Positions 11,378 through 21,789 of a DNA stretch of 64,000 bases are shown here, piece after piece. The position numbers were made by a program, and so were the translations under genes. Positions within the stretch are counted from its first letter, which is position 1. Every line of letters begins with the position of its first letter. The stretch is taken from positions 1,046,779-1,110,778 of the forward strand of contig BFEA01000273.1 in NCBI GenBank assembly GCA_003427395.1, in the 5' to 3' direction. The DNA comes from Chara braunii. Its lineage: Eukaryota > Streptophyta > Charophyceae > Charales > Characeae. The notes beneath the pieces are model-generated. The model did no database searches, was not told the DNA's origin, and worked only from the letters and a program-made list of their open reading frames with translations.

Positions 11378-11640
11378 ATTGTTTCTAAGCTTAATGACTC
11401 AGACCCCTGCCCATATTTCATTTCTTTTCAAGACAAGTCGGATAGTTAATAAATTTTGGATATTTAAACGGCTAAGGGCGACTGGCATTGCTTCTAAGCT
11501 GAATGGTTCAGTCACACACCCAAAGAAGAGAAAAGTAGTTGTGCAACTTGTTCGTGTATATTATAAGGCATGCTAGCCATTGTTTCTAAGTTGAATGGTC
11601 AAGCGTCATGCCACATGGAAGTTGGGTAGAGGGCATAAAT
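11378..11640 (+). repeat. hairpin-unit array A, second part
   Basis: Continuation of the array interrupted at 2712. Cores CATTGYTTCTAAGCTGAATG occur near 11487 and 11578, and the split core resumes at 11378. Arms pair again: GACTGG with TCAGTC (about 11479-11513) and GGCATG with CATGCC (about 11567-11613). Confidence 0.65.
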
Positions 11641-11779
11641 CATATGAGGGTTTAATGAACTATCCTATGTGAAAATGACTTGGGGTTCGGTGAGAGTACT
11701 TACACATTGTAATATAGATTTGCATGTGGTTGAGCGTGAGTTCTACCTAGTTTAAGTGTTAGCTTTTATAGGTATTTGC

Positions 11780-11810
11780 TTTAGATGCTCGCCACACGCC
11801 GGAACTATAA
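11780..11810 (+). other. conserved GCTCGCC motif between the two arrays, copy A
   Basis: GCTTTAGATGCTCGCCA here recurs exactly at about 40517 (copy C), and a diverged form (TTAGTGCTCGCCTTGTGCT) is on the minus strand near 19650 (copy B). In all three copies it follows the leading hairpin array and precedes the GGAAGCGCTGCC array. The copy C version continues into a splice-donor-like CAGGTAAGT; the copy A version does not. Confidence 0.6.
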
Positions 11811-11899
11811 GAGTTAGTTCAATTCCTGCATTCTCCGAGTTCATTTTATTTTACTTAGTTCAATTCTTGCATTTTTTGCGATCATTGATTTTACTTGGC

Positions 11900-12510
11900 T
11901 TTGTATAAATCTAAAAAAACTACTTCCTTTACGGGAAGCGCTGCCAAAATTTCTAAAAAACCTAGTCAAATTTTGGCTTTCCAAAGTTCAGCTTGTATCT
12001 AAGTTTTCGGCGTAGTACAAATCTCGAAAGCCTTCTTCTCTAGGGGAAGTGCCGCCCGATTTTTTACTAATTGAGGGAGTAAGACAAAATTTCATTGTGG
12101 GGAATTCGAAATCGCTTTCAAAATTTGTATTTACCTTTTATCAATTTTGGATTGATGATACTTCTTAGAGGGAGTGTTGCCGAAATTTCCGCAAATCTAA
12201 AGAGTTGGTAAACATTTTGTCTTGATAAAACTCGAGTCTTGTATTGAGTTCTTATCTGACTTAGTATAAATCTAGAAAGTCTACTTCTCTAAAAGAGATG
12301 CTGCCCAAATTTTTACTACTACAGGGAGTTAGGCAAAATTTGACCCTTCAGAGTTGAGGACCAATTTCAGTTTTCATATTCCCACTGATATAAATTTTGG
12401 AAGGTACTTTTCCCACAGGAAGCGGTGCCAAAATTTTCTTAGTTTTGAGCAGTTATATTATTTTGATAGGAAAAATTATGGCGATCCACCTTCTATAAGG
12501 GAGATCCCGT
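11900..12510 (+). repeat. GGAAGCGCTGCC hairpin-unit array, copy A
   Basis: Five or six units at about 110-130 bp spacing, cores near 11931, 12042, 12168, 12297, 12418 and weakly 12490. The consensus is CTTCC-TACG-GGAAGCGCTGCCGAAATTT. The short stem beside the core changes while staying paired: CTTCC/GGAAG in the first, TCTCT/AGAGA in the fourth (near 12287-12299), TTCC/GGAA in the fifth. Most units are preceded by a TATAAATC or AAATTTTGG word. No protein frame runs through. Confidence 0.65.
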
Positions 12511-12639
12511 CATTATCTTCCTTTCCCTGGGCACCCGCTTAGAGGTGGATTCATACCTAAATATGATTTGAGTTAAATATGATATGAAGGATTATTCTCC
12601 ATTCACTTATAATTTAATCCTGGGAATTGGTTTGCCATG

Positions 12640-13020
12640 TGTTACAAGTCCTCTTCGATCCATTCAGGATTGGACTTGTTTCATCTGATCCCACAAGAAT
12701 CATCATCTATTATCACTGATAACAAGTCAGTTCCCGTCAATTTACAACTTAATAACTCCTCGCCACTCAACCTAAAGGCTTAAGCCCCTGTGGTTTGATA
12801 TGTTTCGGTGGGTTTCACCGGGACTTTATTGAATAATCACTTAACAAAGATACTAGTTATTTTATTATGAAAGGTTGGACAAAGGTTGAGGATGGTTTGG
12901 CTAAAGCGAGGGGTGTGAGAGCAGAGAGTGGTTGAAGTTAACCCCTGTAGTGGGTGAACTTTTGGTTGAATCTCTAATGTGATTGCATGTATGATTGTGG
13001 TTCGGACTATGTAATTGAAT
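12640..13020 (+). repeat. central conserved module, copy A
   Basis: Aligns with 41050-41400 in copy C. Landmarks in order: TTATCACTGATAACA, ACTCAACC, GGCTTNAGCCC, GGTTTCACC-GGACTTT, TTGAAT, ACTTAACAAAG, GGTTGG, GCNAAAGCNAGGGG and GATGTGATTGCA (here TAATGTGATTGCATG). The reverse complement of 18790-19140 (copy B) shares the frame of this order. No open frame is conserved. Confidence 0.7.
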
Positions 13021-13164
13021 TGCATGCGATCACGTATATATTTTTTTGAAGGAAGCCACACTATGATTGTGAGAAGTGATAGTCTCCATTGACTGTGCGT
13101 AAGAATCGAGCGAATTTGGCTTGAGAAAAAAGAGAGATCCCTCGTTTGCCTTTGCTTTTGGAAT

Positions 13165-14180
13165 TTTTTATAGTTGGATGTTGATGTCCATGGCAGCCGT
13201 CAAAGTCAAACCCCTTCACTTCTTGCCAAGCCCTGAGTGATGGAGCTCGTCTCCAAGGCGATAAGCGCCGACTGCCACAACAGGTCCGAGACTATCTACC
13301 ACCCACTCTCCGCAGGGTGCAGAAGAGGGTGTGGTTCTCAATTGCCTTCGCGGTTGACTACCGTCTAGAGATTGACCCCTCAAGGCGCATGTGAGCCGAC
13401 ACTTGAGTGTTGAACGTGACCCTCGAGACCACGGAAGGCCGCGCGATTATGGGTACTACATAGTACGCCATCACACTGACTACTTGCGGAAGGCCGCGCG
13501 ATTATGGGTACTACATAGTACGCCATCACTATGACTACTTGTGCATTCATGCATGGCTAGTCGATATGAGAAAGTTTGCATCCTCGCATCATTTACTTCA
13601 AGTCTCGCGCACGACGCCCAACCGATTTCCGCGTCAAAAGGTTATGGGTTGGATATCAAAGGGACTAGGAGTGTTTGTGTGAACAACTTGATTCTATGTT
13701 TTTGGCGTGGTGTGACGCGTGGTAAGCAGGATGCGTCCTAGTCGGTCGACGATAAGTCACGCTTTGGACTTCAGCCCTTCAGAGTGTCGATTCGCATCCG
13801 GGTCCGATAGAGGCGTGGAACCGCACGTACCCCCTATGCTACAACGTCCAAGAAACGTCCTCGGCTGGGCCACCTCTCCGATTGCAACTGATTATCGTTC
13901 GCACGTGGTTCACTAGCACGGTGGGGAGGGGTAGTGACAGCCCCTTGGTCGGAAGTAAGTTGTACATCGCGTGGCCCTATCTTGTCGCAGGGGTTCGCGA
14001 GAGGTATGGCGGCTACACTCGGGCGAAGGGGCGACAAAGCTCCACTGCACCGCGATAAGGAAGTCCTACACGAATCCTGCGTGACCCGGTCGGGAGGGTC
14101 TCCCTGCGGGACCCACGCGCTCGACAGGTGGCATTGTTGTCAGGGATCTCCGTTGCCTACTGGGATCCTTAGAGATCGAA
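13165..14180 (+). repeat. trailing conserved module, copy A
   Basis: Aligns with 42390-43310 (copy C) and, inverted, with 17690-18110 (copy B). Shared words include CAAAGTCAAACCCCTT, AGGGTGCAGAAGAG, GCCGACACTTGAGTGT, ACCCTCGAGA, GCGTCCTAG, CTATGCTACA, CTCGGCTGGGCCACCTCT, a GTAAGTTGTAC-like word, GCACTCGG-CG and GCGGGACC. It is the best conserved part of the locus in all three copies. Confidence 0.75.
13433..13545 (+). repeat. 55-bp tandem duplication
   Basis: GGAAGGCCGCGCGATTATGG with the following TACTACATAGTACGCCATCAC occurs twice, starting at 13433 and 13488, almost identical. The single version occurs in copy C near 42618. The near-identity says this duplication is recent relative to the divergence of copies A and C. 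Confidence 0.85.
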
Positions 14181-14565
14181 CCTAGTTTACACACAGGCCG
14201 ACGATCTTGGCAAAAACAACAAGTTTATATTACTCGTGTTATTATTTCGTTTGACTAGATGTGTGTTTTGAACGTTATAAGGTTAAGAGTGGCTAAAACC
14301 CACGATTCTTCCAAGGTCCGAATGATTGAAATCTGGGGTGAAGGCGATCCCTGCTTGATATGGCTAAGGTAGAGTGTGGAGAGTAACATGCTGAATACGA
14401 TACTTGTCATCTTCGTAACACGAAAGCACGATCTAAACTCAGGACAAGATGGCAAATGCAAGGGAGTTTCGTGAATGAAGAGGAGTGGGGGAAAGGGTAG
14501 GGAGTTTCTTCTGTTTGGATGGCCGCCTCGATTCCAGGCAATGGCGGAGGACCGTCAAAGGGAGA

Positions 14566-14568
<3 letters not shown>

Positions 14569-14603
<35 letters not shown>
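14569..14603 (+). repeat. poly-G run of 35
   Basis: An uninterrupted run of 35 guanines following GGGAGAGGA. Such runs can form G-quadruplexes and are error-prone in sequencing, so the length may be approximate. The flanks look like ordinary intergenic DNA. Confidence 0.9.
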
Positions 14604-14604
<1 letters not shown>

Positions 14605-14739
14605 GTAGCTACGGAATATGGTCATCAGGTGCTCATGATGTTTTGGTTTTTGCCGAGCCTTAGAGTTTATCGCTCGCATTGGTTTTTTGAAGTTATACAT
14701 GTTGGTTTGTATGTCAATTCTATGTAACCCTCAGTCTTT

Positions 14740-15430
14740 CAATCCTGCATCTGCGCTTTGCCCCATTGCTGAAATTCAATGCTGGCAAGATGGTTGTCTG
14801 CCATGATCATTTTCGCAATGTCTTTGGGGATGTGTTGTGACGAAGTTCCATTCAATCCATGCACGAAAAGGAACGAGAGAAAACAAAGTGATTGTTCCCA
14901 CAATTGATTGAGAGGTTGACACCACACTTTAATGCAATGAGATGGCAGAATGACAAGTGCAGGAAACATTTGTCGTCCAAATGGAAAGCTCGTAACAAAG
15001 AGAATTCACGAAGATGTTCGACATGAAAGGACATAGAAGAAACGACAACAAACTCCTTGAGCATGTTTCCTTCGCTCCCGTGATTGTGGGATTCAAAAAA
15101 CAAAAAAAACATTTTTGATTCAAATAGACATGAGCAATAAGTAAAGCAAGAAAAAAAAACAACACGAACAAGACACAAAGAACAACATTCCGGTACCAAA
15201 GTCTCTGAACGACGTCATCAACAAACCCAACCAATTGAATGTCGCCATTTAAAAAAATAAAACCAAGTGGATGCACACTTCCCCCTTGCGAAGTGTGCAT
15301 GCATGCATCAAACATCGACATCAACCCCCACGCCATCTGATCTACATGGCTCACGGTGCTTCTAAACTGCAGACTACTACTGACAACTCCTGACAAACGA
15401 ACACAAACAACCGATCTCCCCTCCGTAGCC
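14740..15430. other. unassigned stretch beside the Harbinger pseudogene
   Basis: Several minus-strand frames of 76-155 residues overlap here, rich in Phe, Leu, Ser and Cys, without recognisable motifs. PIF/Harbinger elements normally carry a second, Myb-like gene, and this stretch is where it could lie, but I see no helix-turn-helix signature. A 31-bp A/T-rich segment lies near 15250. Confidence 0.35.
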
Positions 15431-15473
15431 TGTCAAAGAACAGCCACATCATGAACGCACTCCGTTTCAAAAA

Positions 15474-17093
15474 CAACTACATCAACGCCAACCGATCGCG
15501 TAGGGCATCCCGAAGGAGGTCCCCGTCCACGTCCGTGCATTGTTGATGCCCATGTATTGTGTGCTGCACAATACCCAAGTCCACCCTCCGTCGCACGCCA
15601 TCTCTGTCGACCTCCCAAAGGAGGTTCTCCCTGAACTCGATCCCCAAATCAAGGAGGATGTTATGGAGCATGCAAACAGCAACAAATTGTTGTGGCAGGG
15701 TGCGGAGGTTTGTCTTATGAGTACGCAGAAACAAACGCCACATGCACTTCAACCGACCGAACGCCCTCTCCACACATCTGTGCGCCACCTTCTGTGTTGT
15801 GTCGAAGCGCTCATCGTTTGGACGTTGGTCGGTTCCTCCGTACAGATGGATGATCCACGAACACGCGATGAGGTACACAACAACTACGTGGTAGGCGGTT
15901 CGGCGAACAACTCGCCGCTCTCTGCGCACCTCCACAAATGTGAGTTATGCAGGACACGGATGTCGTGCACACTACCAAGATATTCGATGTCGACGTCAAC
16001 GACACGCAAGCCCAAATCCATCACCACCTACGCTTGGACTGAGAACTTCTGCTTGCGATCGTAGTAGTTTTCCGATGGCGCGCCAACAGGCTTGTTGATG
16101 TAGATATGTATACAATCGATTGCATCGTATCAGTTAGGGAAACCCTTCTCCAAGAAGGCACGCAAAACCTGCAAGCCTTGTCCCGGTCGGCCATGCGATT
16201 GTGTCAGGGTACACATTAAGCAACGCGGAAGTGATGTCAAGGACGGCCACCAATCTTGAAGCCCTCCGATGCCGAAAGATGGCGTGCCGCTCTCAAACGT
16301 CTCCTCGGATGCCCACCTGTACAACGCGAAAGCCACCACGTGCTCCACGTCCAACGACTGCCTGTAATGTGTGACCTTTCTCTCAAGATACCGGTCGCAT
16401 GCGGCGACGATCTGCATGAAGACTACCCTCGACATGAGCAACTTCTAGCGGAAGTACCCATTCGTTGCATGGTCGCACGCTAGGAGATCGGCCCACGTCC
16501 CACCCGCCCTCCGCTTTATCCACCATTGTGGCGTCTGACGGGGGATGACGCCGGTGGACAGTGCCGATGCCGAAAGATGGCGTGCCACTCTCAAACGTCT
16601 CCTCGGATGCCCACCTGTACAACGCAAAAGCCACCACGTGCTCCACGTCCAACAACTGCCTGTAATGTGTGACCTTTCTCTCAAGATATCGTTCGCATGT
16701 GGCGACGATCTGCATGAAGACTACCCTCGACATGAGCAACTTCTTGCGGAAGTACCCATCCGTTGCATGGTCGCACGCTAGGAGATCCGCCCACGTCCCA
16801 CCCGCCCTCCGCTTTATCCACCACTATGGCGTCTGAGGGGGGATGATGCTTGTGGACAGTGCCGCACACAACTGCAGCACGGCTTCAGGCGTCACCAGAC
16901 AATCCGGCGCCTCCACCACACGATGCAAGAGCGCTTTGTGCCTCCACAACATCAAACGCATTCCTCAGTTTCTAGATGCCATACCCCTCTCCAGTTCTAG
17001 AACGATTGTCGTCACCACTACTGCCACCGCCTCCCGCTCTTCAAGGGACAAAATCCGTCTGCCTCCACCACCGTCAAGCTCCTTGCCCGACAT
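15474..17093 (-). pseudogene. PIF/Harbinger transposase, broken
   Basis: The minus strand starts at ATG 17093 (MSGKELDGGGGRRILSLEE), then helical N-terminal motifs LMSRVVFMQIV and VEHVVAFALYRWASEETFES. After indels it reads LQVLRAFLEKGFPN, a stop, then AIDCIHIYINKP with the first catalytic aspartate, NYYDRKQKFSVQ, YLGSVHDIRVLHNS with the second aspartate, and VERAFGRLKCMWRLFLRTH with the glutamate, ending CMLHNILLDLG. This is the DDE_Tnp_4 (HARBI1-like) order. Lesions include a tandem duplication of the N-terminal exon region (16268-16861), at least two stops, and frameshifts near 16200 and 15800. The enzyme would cut and paste the element; this copy cannot. Confidence 0.88.
16268..16861 (-). 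repeat. 298-bp tandem duplication inside the transposase
   Basis: The segment beginning GATGCCGAAAGATGGCGTGC at 16268 recurs at 16566 with about 95% identity judged by eye. Each copy encodes the RVVFMQIV...VEHVVAFALYRWAS segment plus the upstream WWIKRRAGGTWADLLACDHA stretch. The transposase therefore reads the same N-terminal segment twice. Confidence 0.88.
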
Positions 17094-17429
17094 GTTACCA
17101 ACGTTGCGGTTAGTCGCCCGCCTCCGTTAGCCACCCACAAAGACGTGACGCCAGTACCTAAAGGACGTTTTGCGAAGCGAAAGATGACGAACGCACCCCG
17201 TGGCGCTCTACATTTGACGTCGTCCATGGCGAGCTTTTGTTGACCAGCCGCCACGCGCCCCTATCAGAAAATTCAAATTCAAATTTTCGAAGCATTGCCC
17301 CCGCACGTTTTTTTGCCTCCAACATTTTACGTGTTGGGCTCCACCTGCCGTCTGGACCACGGACACTGCTTGGCAAGGGCCGAACAACGGCAGCACGGCT
17401 CCGCATACGTATATAAATCTGGCCGAGGA

Positions 17430-17563
17430 GAACCCTTTAGAACCAATCCTAAAAGCAATTCTTTTAGGAAAGTGTGTAACCGCGATGTCTCGATTACTAA
17501 AATTATTTTAAGACTGGTCCTAAATCTTTTAGGATTCCTTTAGGAGCACCTAACAAGACCCTT
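17430..17563 (-). other. possible terminus of the Harbinger element
   Basis: On the minus strand this reads GGGTCTTGTTAGGTGCTCC and then TAAAGGAATCCTAAAAG. A GGG-TTGTT-GG start recalls PIF/Harbinger ends, and internal CCTAAAAG/CTTTTAGG words form short inverted repeats. I found no matching left end and no TWA target duplication. Confidence 0.3.
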
Positions 17564-17689
17564 GCAATATAATTTTTAAGGGCTTGCCAAATCAGCTAAA
17601 CATCAAACCTGGCGCCATTAAACCTTAACCAAAAAAAAAACAAGGCACGAAAGAAATGCCCTTTGCAATGCTTGGGGGTTAACATATGG

Positions 17690-18110
17690 CTGAAAAGTGG
17701 GGGTCCCTGTGTCGAGCGCACAGTCCCTGCAGAGGGGACCTTCCCGGTCACGTCACGCGGGATTCAACATGTTGCAAAAACACTAGGAGCATCGCCGCTC
17801 CGGCCGAGTGCGCCAACTATACCTCCATCGAGCCCCTACGTCAAGATAGGGTCTCTAGAGGTACAACTTACCTGCCCCCGCAAGAGTTGTCACCATCCCT
17901 GGGGTAGGCATATCCCCACCGAGCTCCTGAACCACATGTGAAGGCTTTTACATGCAATCACAGAGGTGGTCGTTTCTCGTATGTTGTAGCATAGGGATTA
18001 CGCACGGTCAACGCCTAGATCGAACTCGTAAGCAAACCGTGATGTGGGGCGCTCATCTCCCACGCACGGCCCTACGTCAATCAACAAAGACACTTGGACT
18101 TAACCAAGCG
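17690..18110 (-). repeat. trailing conserved module, copy B (inverted)
   Basis: Reverse complement of this stretch follows 43000-43290 and 13840-14120 closely: CTATGCTACAACATACGAGAAACG-type words, GTGGTTCAGGAGCTCGGTGGG, GGGATGGTGACA, GGTAAGTTGTACCTC, GTAGGGGCTCG and GCGCACTCGGCCGGAGCGGC. It fixes copy B as reading right to left. Confidence 0.75.
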
Positions 18111-18126
18111 GCATATGATCGATAGT

Positions 18127-18250
18127 ACCTCGAACTCAAAGCTCGCGCATGTGCCTCGTCCCTTTTGCAAATGTTCGCACACATAAGTACCACGAACTGA
18201 AAGCTCGCGCATGTGCCTCATCCCTTTCGCAAATGTTCGCACCCATAACT
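18127..18250. repeat. 62-bp tandem duplication
   Basis: GCTCGCGCATGTGCCTC occurs at 18141 and 18203, each followed by GTCCCTTTTGCAAATGTTCG or a close variant. Two units only. Confidence 0.8.
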
Positions 18251-18659
18251 CGAAATATGTACAAATATCAAGATGTAACTCGCACGAAAGTGCATAAGAG
18301 AAACGCGAGCGCAAATGAGGCCACAACACTCCATGTGCACTCACTCAATCGACTCTTATGGCGACGCTTCACTTGTTACCCAAACTCGTGACACACAAGT
18401 GTCAAACACAAAGTATCGTGAAGGAATCTTCCTTCACGATATAGAACGGTCAAAGGCTATGTCGTTCAACCCTCGTGACATTTTTGGCTTTTAGGCAGAG
18501 GGCGACAATGGACAAGGAGCAAGTGTCCAACGCATAAAGGAAACCCTTTTTGTATTGGACAAAAACTTTGAATGCCTTGGACAAGGACATCGAATTTCAA
18601 GTTCAGGGCCAACGTCCGACCAAAAATTTAATTCACATTATATTCCAACCATTATCTTA

Positions 18660-18726
18660 GCAGATGGAAAAATAAGGGTGCACATAGGTACAAATAGAAA
18701 AATAGGGGTGCACATAGGTACACATT
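18660..18726. repeat. short tandem repeat, about 32 bp
   Basis: GGGTGCACATAGGTACA preceded by AGAAAAATA occurs twice in succession. Two units. Confidence 0.7.
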
Positions 18727-18779
18727 AAACTCGTAAGAAAAAGAGAGGTTTGTATGGGAACTAGGGAAGACCATCTCTC

Positions 18780-19150
18780 ACAACCACCGTGTGGCTCACT
18801 CGTCCATTCGCAAGAAAGACGATCAAGCTCCAAAATACATACCTGCACACACACATTCAGCCAAAGCACATTCCATGCACGAACACGGTCAACCTTTTGA
18901 TTACTGCACCCTGTCACTCACAACCCTGCCCAAACACTTCAGACAAATGCATTGCCCAAGTCATCCATTCTCATTATCCTATATGGCCATTCAAGGAAAA
19001 CAAAAGGGGGACCCTAAGGAAAACGCCATTCGCCTACAAGGTTCAAACATTCAGGCAGTAATGATAAGATAGGTGAAGGTTGAATCGCAAAAAAAAACGA
19101 CCTGCTATCAACCGATAGCAAAAGTTGATAGAACCCAATACGTTTGAAGA
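18780..19150 (-). repeat. central conserved module, copy B (inverted)
   Basis: Reading the minus strand, TATCGGTTGATAGCAGGTCG corresponds to the TATCACTGATAACAGGTTGG of copy C; TTGAATGGCCATATAGG corresponds to TTGAATGGCCATTTAAC; and TGTGTGCAGGTATGTA corresponds to GATTGCAGGTAAGTC. It is more diverged than A against C, but order and spacing agree. Confidence 0.55.
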
Positions 19151-19264
19151 TACTCGTCGATAGCGGTGTCCTGTTTCACAAAACCAAAGCAGGTGCCACC
19201 TGTTGAATAAATGGAGGTCAACTCCGTATCGTATTCCCAACTATCCAACAGTAGCATCCACTAA

Positions 19265-19560
19265 CGATATAAAACTACCAAAATTTTGGGCACCACTTCC
19301 CATAAGGAAGTGTGCTTGCAACATACTTTACTAAACCAAATCTAGAGGGCAACACTCAAAGACCATTCAACATAAATTTTGGCAACACTCCCCCTAGCAA
19401 AGAAGGCTCCCATACTTTTTACTAAGTATCAAAACTACTTCTAACCCAAAGGACTTTCCCAAGATTTTAACTAACTCTGTAGCTTTAGATGAAATTTCGA
19501 CGGCATCTCCCCGAGGGAATGAAGCTCCCAAAATTTCCACTAAGCAGAAACTTAGCCAAA
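19265..19560 (-). repeat. GGAAGCGCTGCC-type hairpin array, copy B
   Basis: On the minus strand three or four units read ATGGGAAGTGGTGCCCAAAATTT, GGGGGAGTGTTGCCAAAATTT and GGGGAGATGCCGTCGAAATTT, each preceded by a complementary TTCC/TTCCC or similar arm. They lie upstream (to the right) of the central module, as in copies A and C. Confidence 0.6.
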
Positions 19561-19849
19561 ATCTGACCAAAGCAAGCATGCATGGAAGGGCAAACGCAAG
19601 ATTGAAATCGACAACTATTTACCTATTGCTCAAGCACAAGGCGAGCACTAACAGACTAAGCTATGACTAAGCACATGACCAAAAACAAAATGAATAGCAT
19701 GCATCGCATGTGAGCAAGACAAAGGAAATATTCACTCAACCATGCGAACCGGAGATTTATTTAACCAACTTTTCATCCTTTGCTTTGTCCTACCTAGGCC
19801 CCTTTTCCTAAGCGAAAAACCTTTTATCTCATTAGACGTAAATTCTAGC

Positions 19850-20165
19850 GTGTGAGTTTGTTCTCATACAGATAGTCAGAGCACTCACCTAGATTGCCTT
19901 ACAACAAGCGAATGTGAACACTCGCCTAGACTTGTCACACAAGGAGGCAAGTCTGGTCTTTTCATCAGCCACACGACTGTTAGCACTCACCGAGACTTGT
20001 CTCACAAGGAGACAAGCCTGGCCTTTTCATCATGCAAACCAATTGTTAGCACTCACATAGACTTGTCTCACAACGAGACAAGTCTAGCTTTTTCATCAAA
20101 CATACCACTGTTAGCACTCACCTGGACTTGTCTCAAAAGGAGATAAGTCTGACCTTTCCTTCAGG
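19850..20165 (-). repeat. hairpin-unit array B, about 63-bp units
   Basis: Four good units and one weak one. On the minus strand each reads AGACTTGTCTC-CTTGT-GAGACAAGTCT followed by GTGAGTGCTAACA and a variable part ending GATGAAAAG. The stem arms are 10-11 bases and nearly constant, with paired or G-U-tolerated changes (for example TTGTCTC/GAGACAA against TTGCCTC/GTGACAA). The core sequence is unrelated to arrays A and C, though the position in the locus is the same. Confidence 0.75.
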
Positions 20166-20379
20166 CAAACGACATGACTAATACAAAAAGCGTTCAGATT
20201 AATCACTACAACATCCTGCCCAAGCACATTCAAACCATCACAAGCAAACATGTATTTTTTGTTAAGCAGCTGAACAAAATTCAAAAACATATGCACACCA
20301 GTCAAACCAGTATAAAGGAAAGTAGAGGGTAGTATAAATAGGGGCCTACGAAATTCTAACAAAATCAAGTCGGCCTACA

Positions 20380-20600
20380 TCACTATTCCTTGCCTCTAAT
20401 GTTCCGCTTGAACCCTGTCAGATGTCTCGCAATCGACGGGTGAACCCCCCATAGGGCCTTGATGCGGTCTTATGGGCTGCAATCCCACCTCCCGCCTTCC
20501 TCTCCCAAACCTTTGGACTAGACTCAAAGTGAAAAAGGCAGAAAGACAGTAGGCTCAGTCCCTTAAGGTACAAGAGGTTGTCATTGAGACTCGCACGAAA
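20380..20600 (-). repeat. leading conserved block, copy B (inverted)
   Basis: Minus-strand text GAGTCTAGTCC, GGAAGGCGGG, GGGATTGCAGCCC, CAAGGCCCTATGG, GGTTCACCCGTCGATTG matches 1780-1965 in copy A in the same order. Confidence 0.65.
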
Positions 20601-21640
20601 AAGGCCTTGGTGCCTTCAAATCCTGAGGGTGCCGCAATGGTGGCCAATCGCAGAGTCAAGGTCACAGGCCACAAATGCCGCAGCAAGTTCAGGATCCCAA
20701 CCTTAATGGGAATGCCTAACCCACCGCTGCAGCTGTGCAGTTTTCAAAGAAAATAGCAGCACTGGCCTCAAGCAGCAGCAGCACCAGTGCTCAGCAGTGT
20801 CAGGCTCAAGAGGCCACCAGCTATTCAAGATGCCCACCACAACAGCAGTTTGTAACCACAACAGCAACCACCGCCGATACTCAAGTGGCAGCAGCGTTGC
20901 TGTCTTAAATAGATGCAGCAACTGAAGATCAGCAGCAGCAACAGTGTTGTAGAAACAACAACCAAGACTAAAACGTTGTCACCGAACCACCTTGAACCCA
21001 CAGCTACAACAATGGCCTCAACCGCCGCAACACGGATTACCATACAACAACGGATTGAAGAGCAGCAGCCAACTAGCAGATTGAAAGGCAGCAACAACAC
21101 TAGATGGGAAGATCAGCAGCAGCTCAGCCTCTGGGGAGCAGCCGCTCAACACCTGAAACCTCTATTTCGCACACTCGCTCCGTTCCATTGAGAATCAAGT
21201 AAGACACTCATGTTTCTTTCTCGCCATATCCCCCTACTCGACATGCTCACGCACCTCATTCCTCTTCACCTCCTCAATCTCTACTCTAATGCAAGATATG
21301 ACCTGACTATCGAACTCACCCAACTTAAAAAAACCCATTTTGCTTCTTTCCTCGACCGATTCTGTTATGAACCATGCAAGATAGACCATTCTCATCTCCT
21401 CTTCCAGCATCTTCGTCTTCGTCTTTGTTGTCAACCTTTTCCCTTTTCCTCGATGATTATCGCAGCCTGCCCCTCGCAGCTCCTGACAGCGGTATGACCA
21501 AGAACGAGAAAAGGAAGGAAAAGAAAATGAGCAAAAGTGTTTCGGCCGCTCTCGGGCCAGCACCTCCTCTTATCAACCTCGTTGCCCGACCACCGCAAGT
21601 GCAAGCTTCACCAAGGCAGGTCGTGCCCGCCTTCTATTGA
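20600..21640. other. CAG/CTG-rich unassigned stretch
   Basis: 20760-21130 is rich in CAGCAG and CAACAG words; the frames it opens (for example 20913-21191) are low-complexity and without motifs. It lies ahead of copy B and could be the most distal part of that locus, since copy A has a GTTGCTGCTG word in a similar place near 1482. No gene recognised. Confidence 0.35.
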
Positions 21641-21684
21641 AACTAGGTTCGCTTAAAAAGGGAAGAAACAAACGAGGCAACAGG

Positions 21685-21789
21685 GTCACTTTTCAATTTC
21701 GATGTTTCAGCCTTGCACAGGGGTCATGCTAATCTTCTCTGTATCATACCAATTTTAACGCATGTCCTGAAGCAAAGGGGCCAAGGAAC
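21685..21789 (-). ncRNA. U6 snRNA-like sequence
   Basis: The minus strand carries the U6 landmarks in order: AGGACATGCGTTAAAATTGG (U6: GACATCCGATAAAATTGG), GATACAGAGAAGATTAGCAT containing the invariant ACAGAGA box and the AGC of the catalytic triad, then CCCCTGTGCAAGGCTGAAAC and ATCGAAATTGAAAAG. U6 pairs with the 5' splice site and U4/U2 in the spliceosome. The 5' stem-loop departs from the plant form and the tail lacks the usual U-run directly after it (a T5 occurs about 35 bases on). I see no convincing TATA at -25 and only a weak upstream element. It is more likely a retrocopy or decayed gene than a working one. Confidence 0.75.

Noticed and set aside
14407-14727. Proline- or glycine-rich peptides of 62-97 residues.
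   Set aside because: Produced by the poly-G run.
17430-17563. Calling a full Harbinger element with both ends.
   Set aside because: Only one candidate end was seen, with no TWA duplication, so it is listed at low confidence and the element is not delimited.
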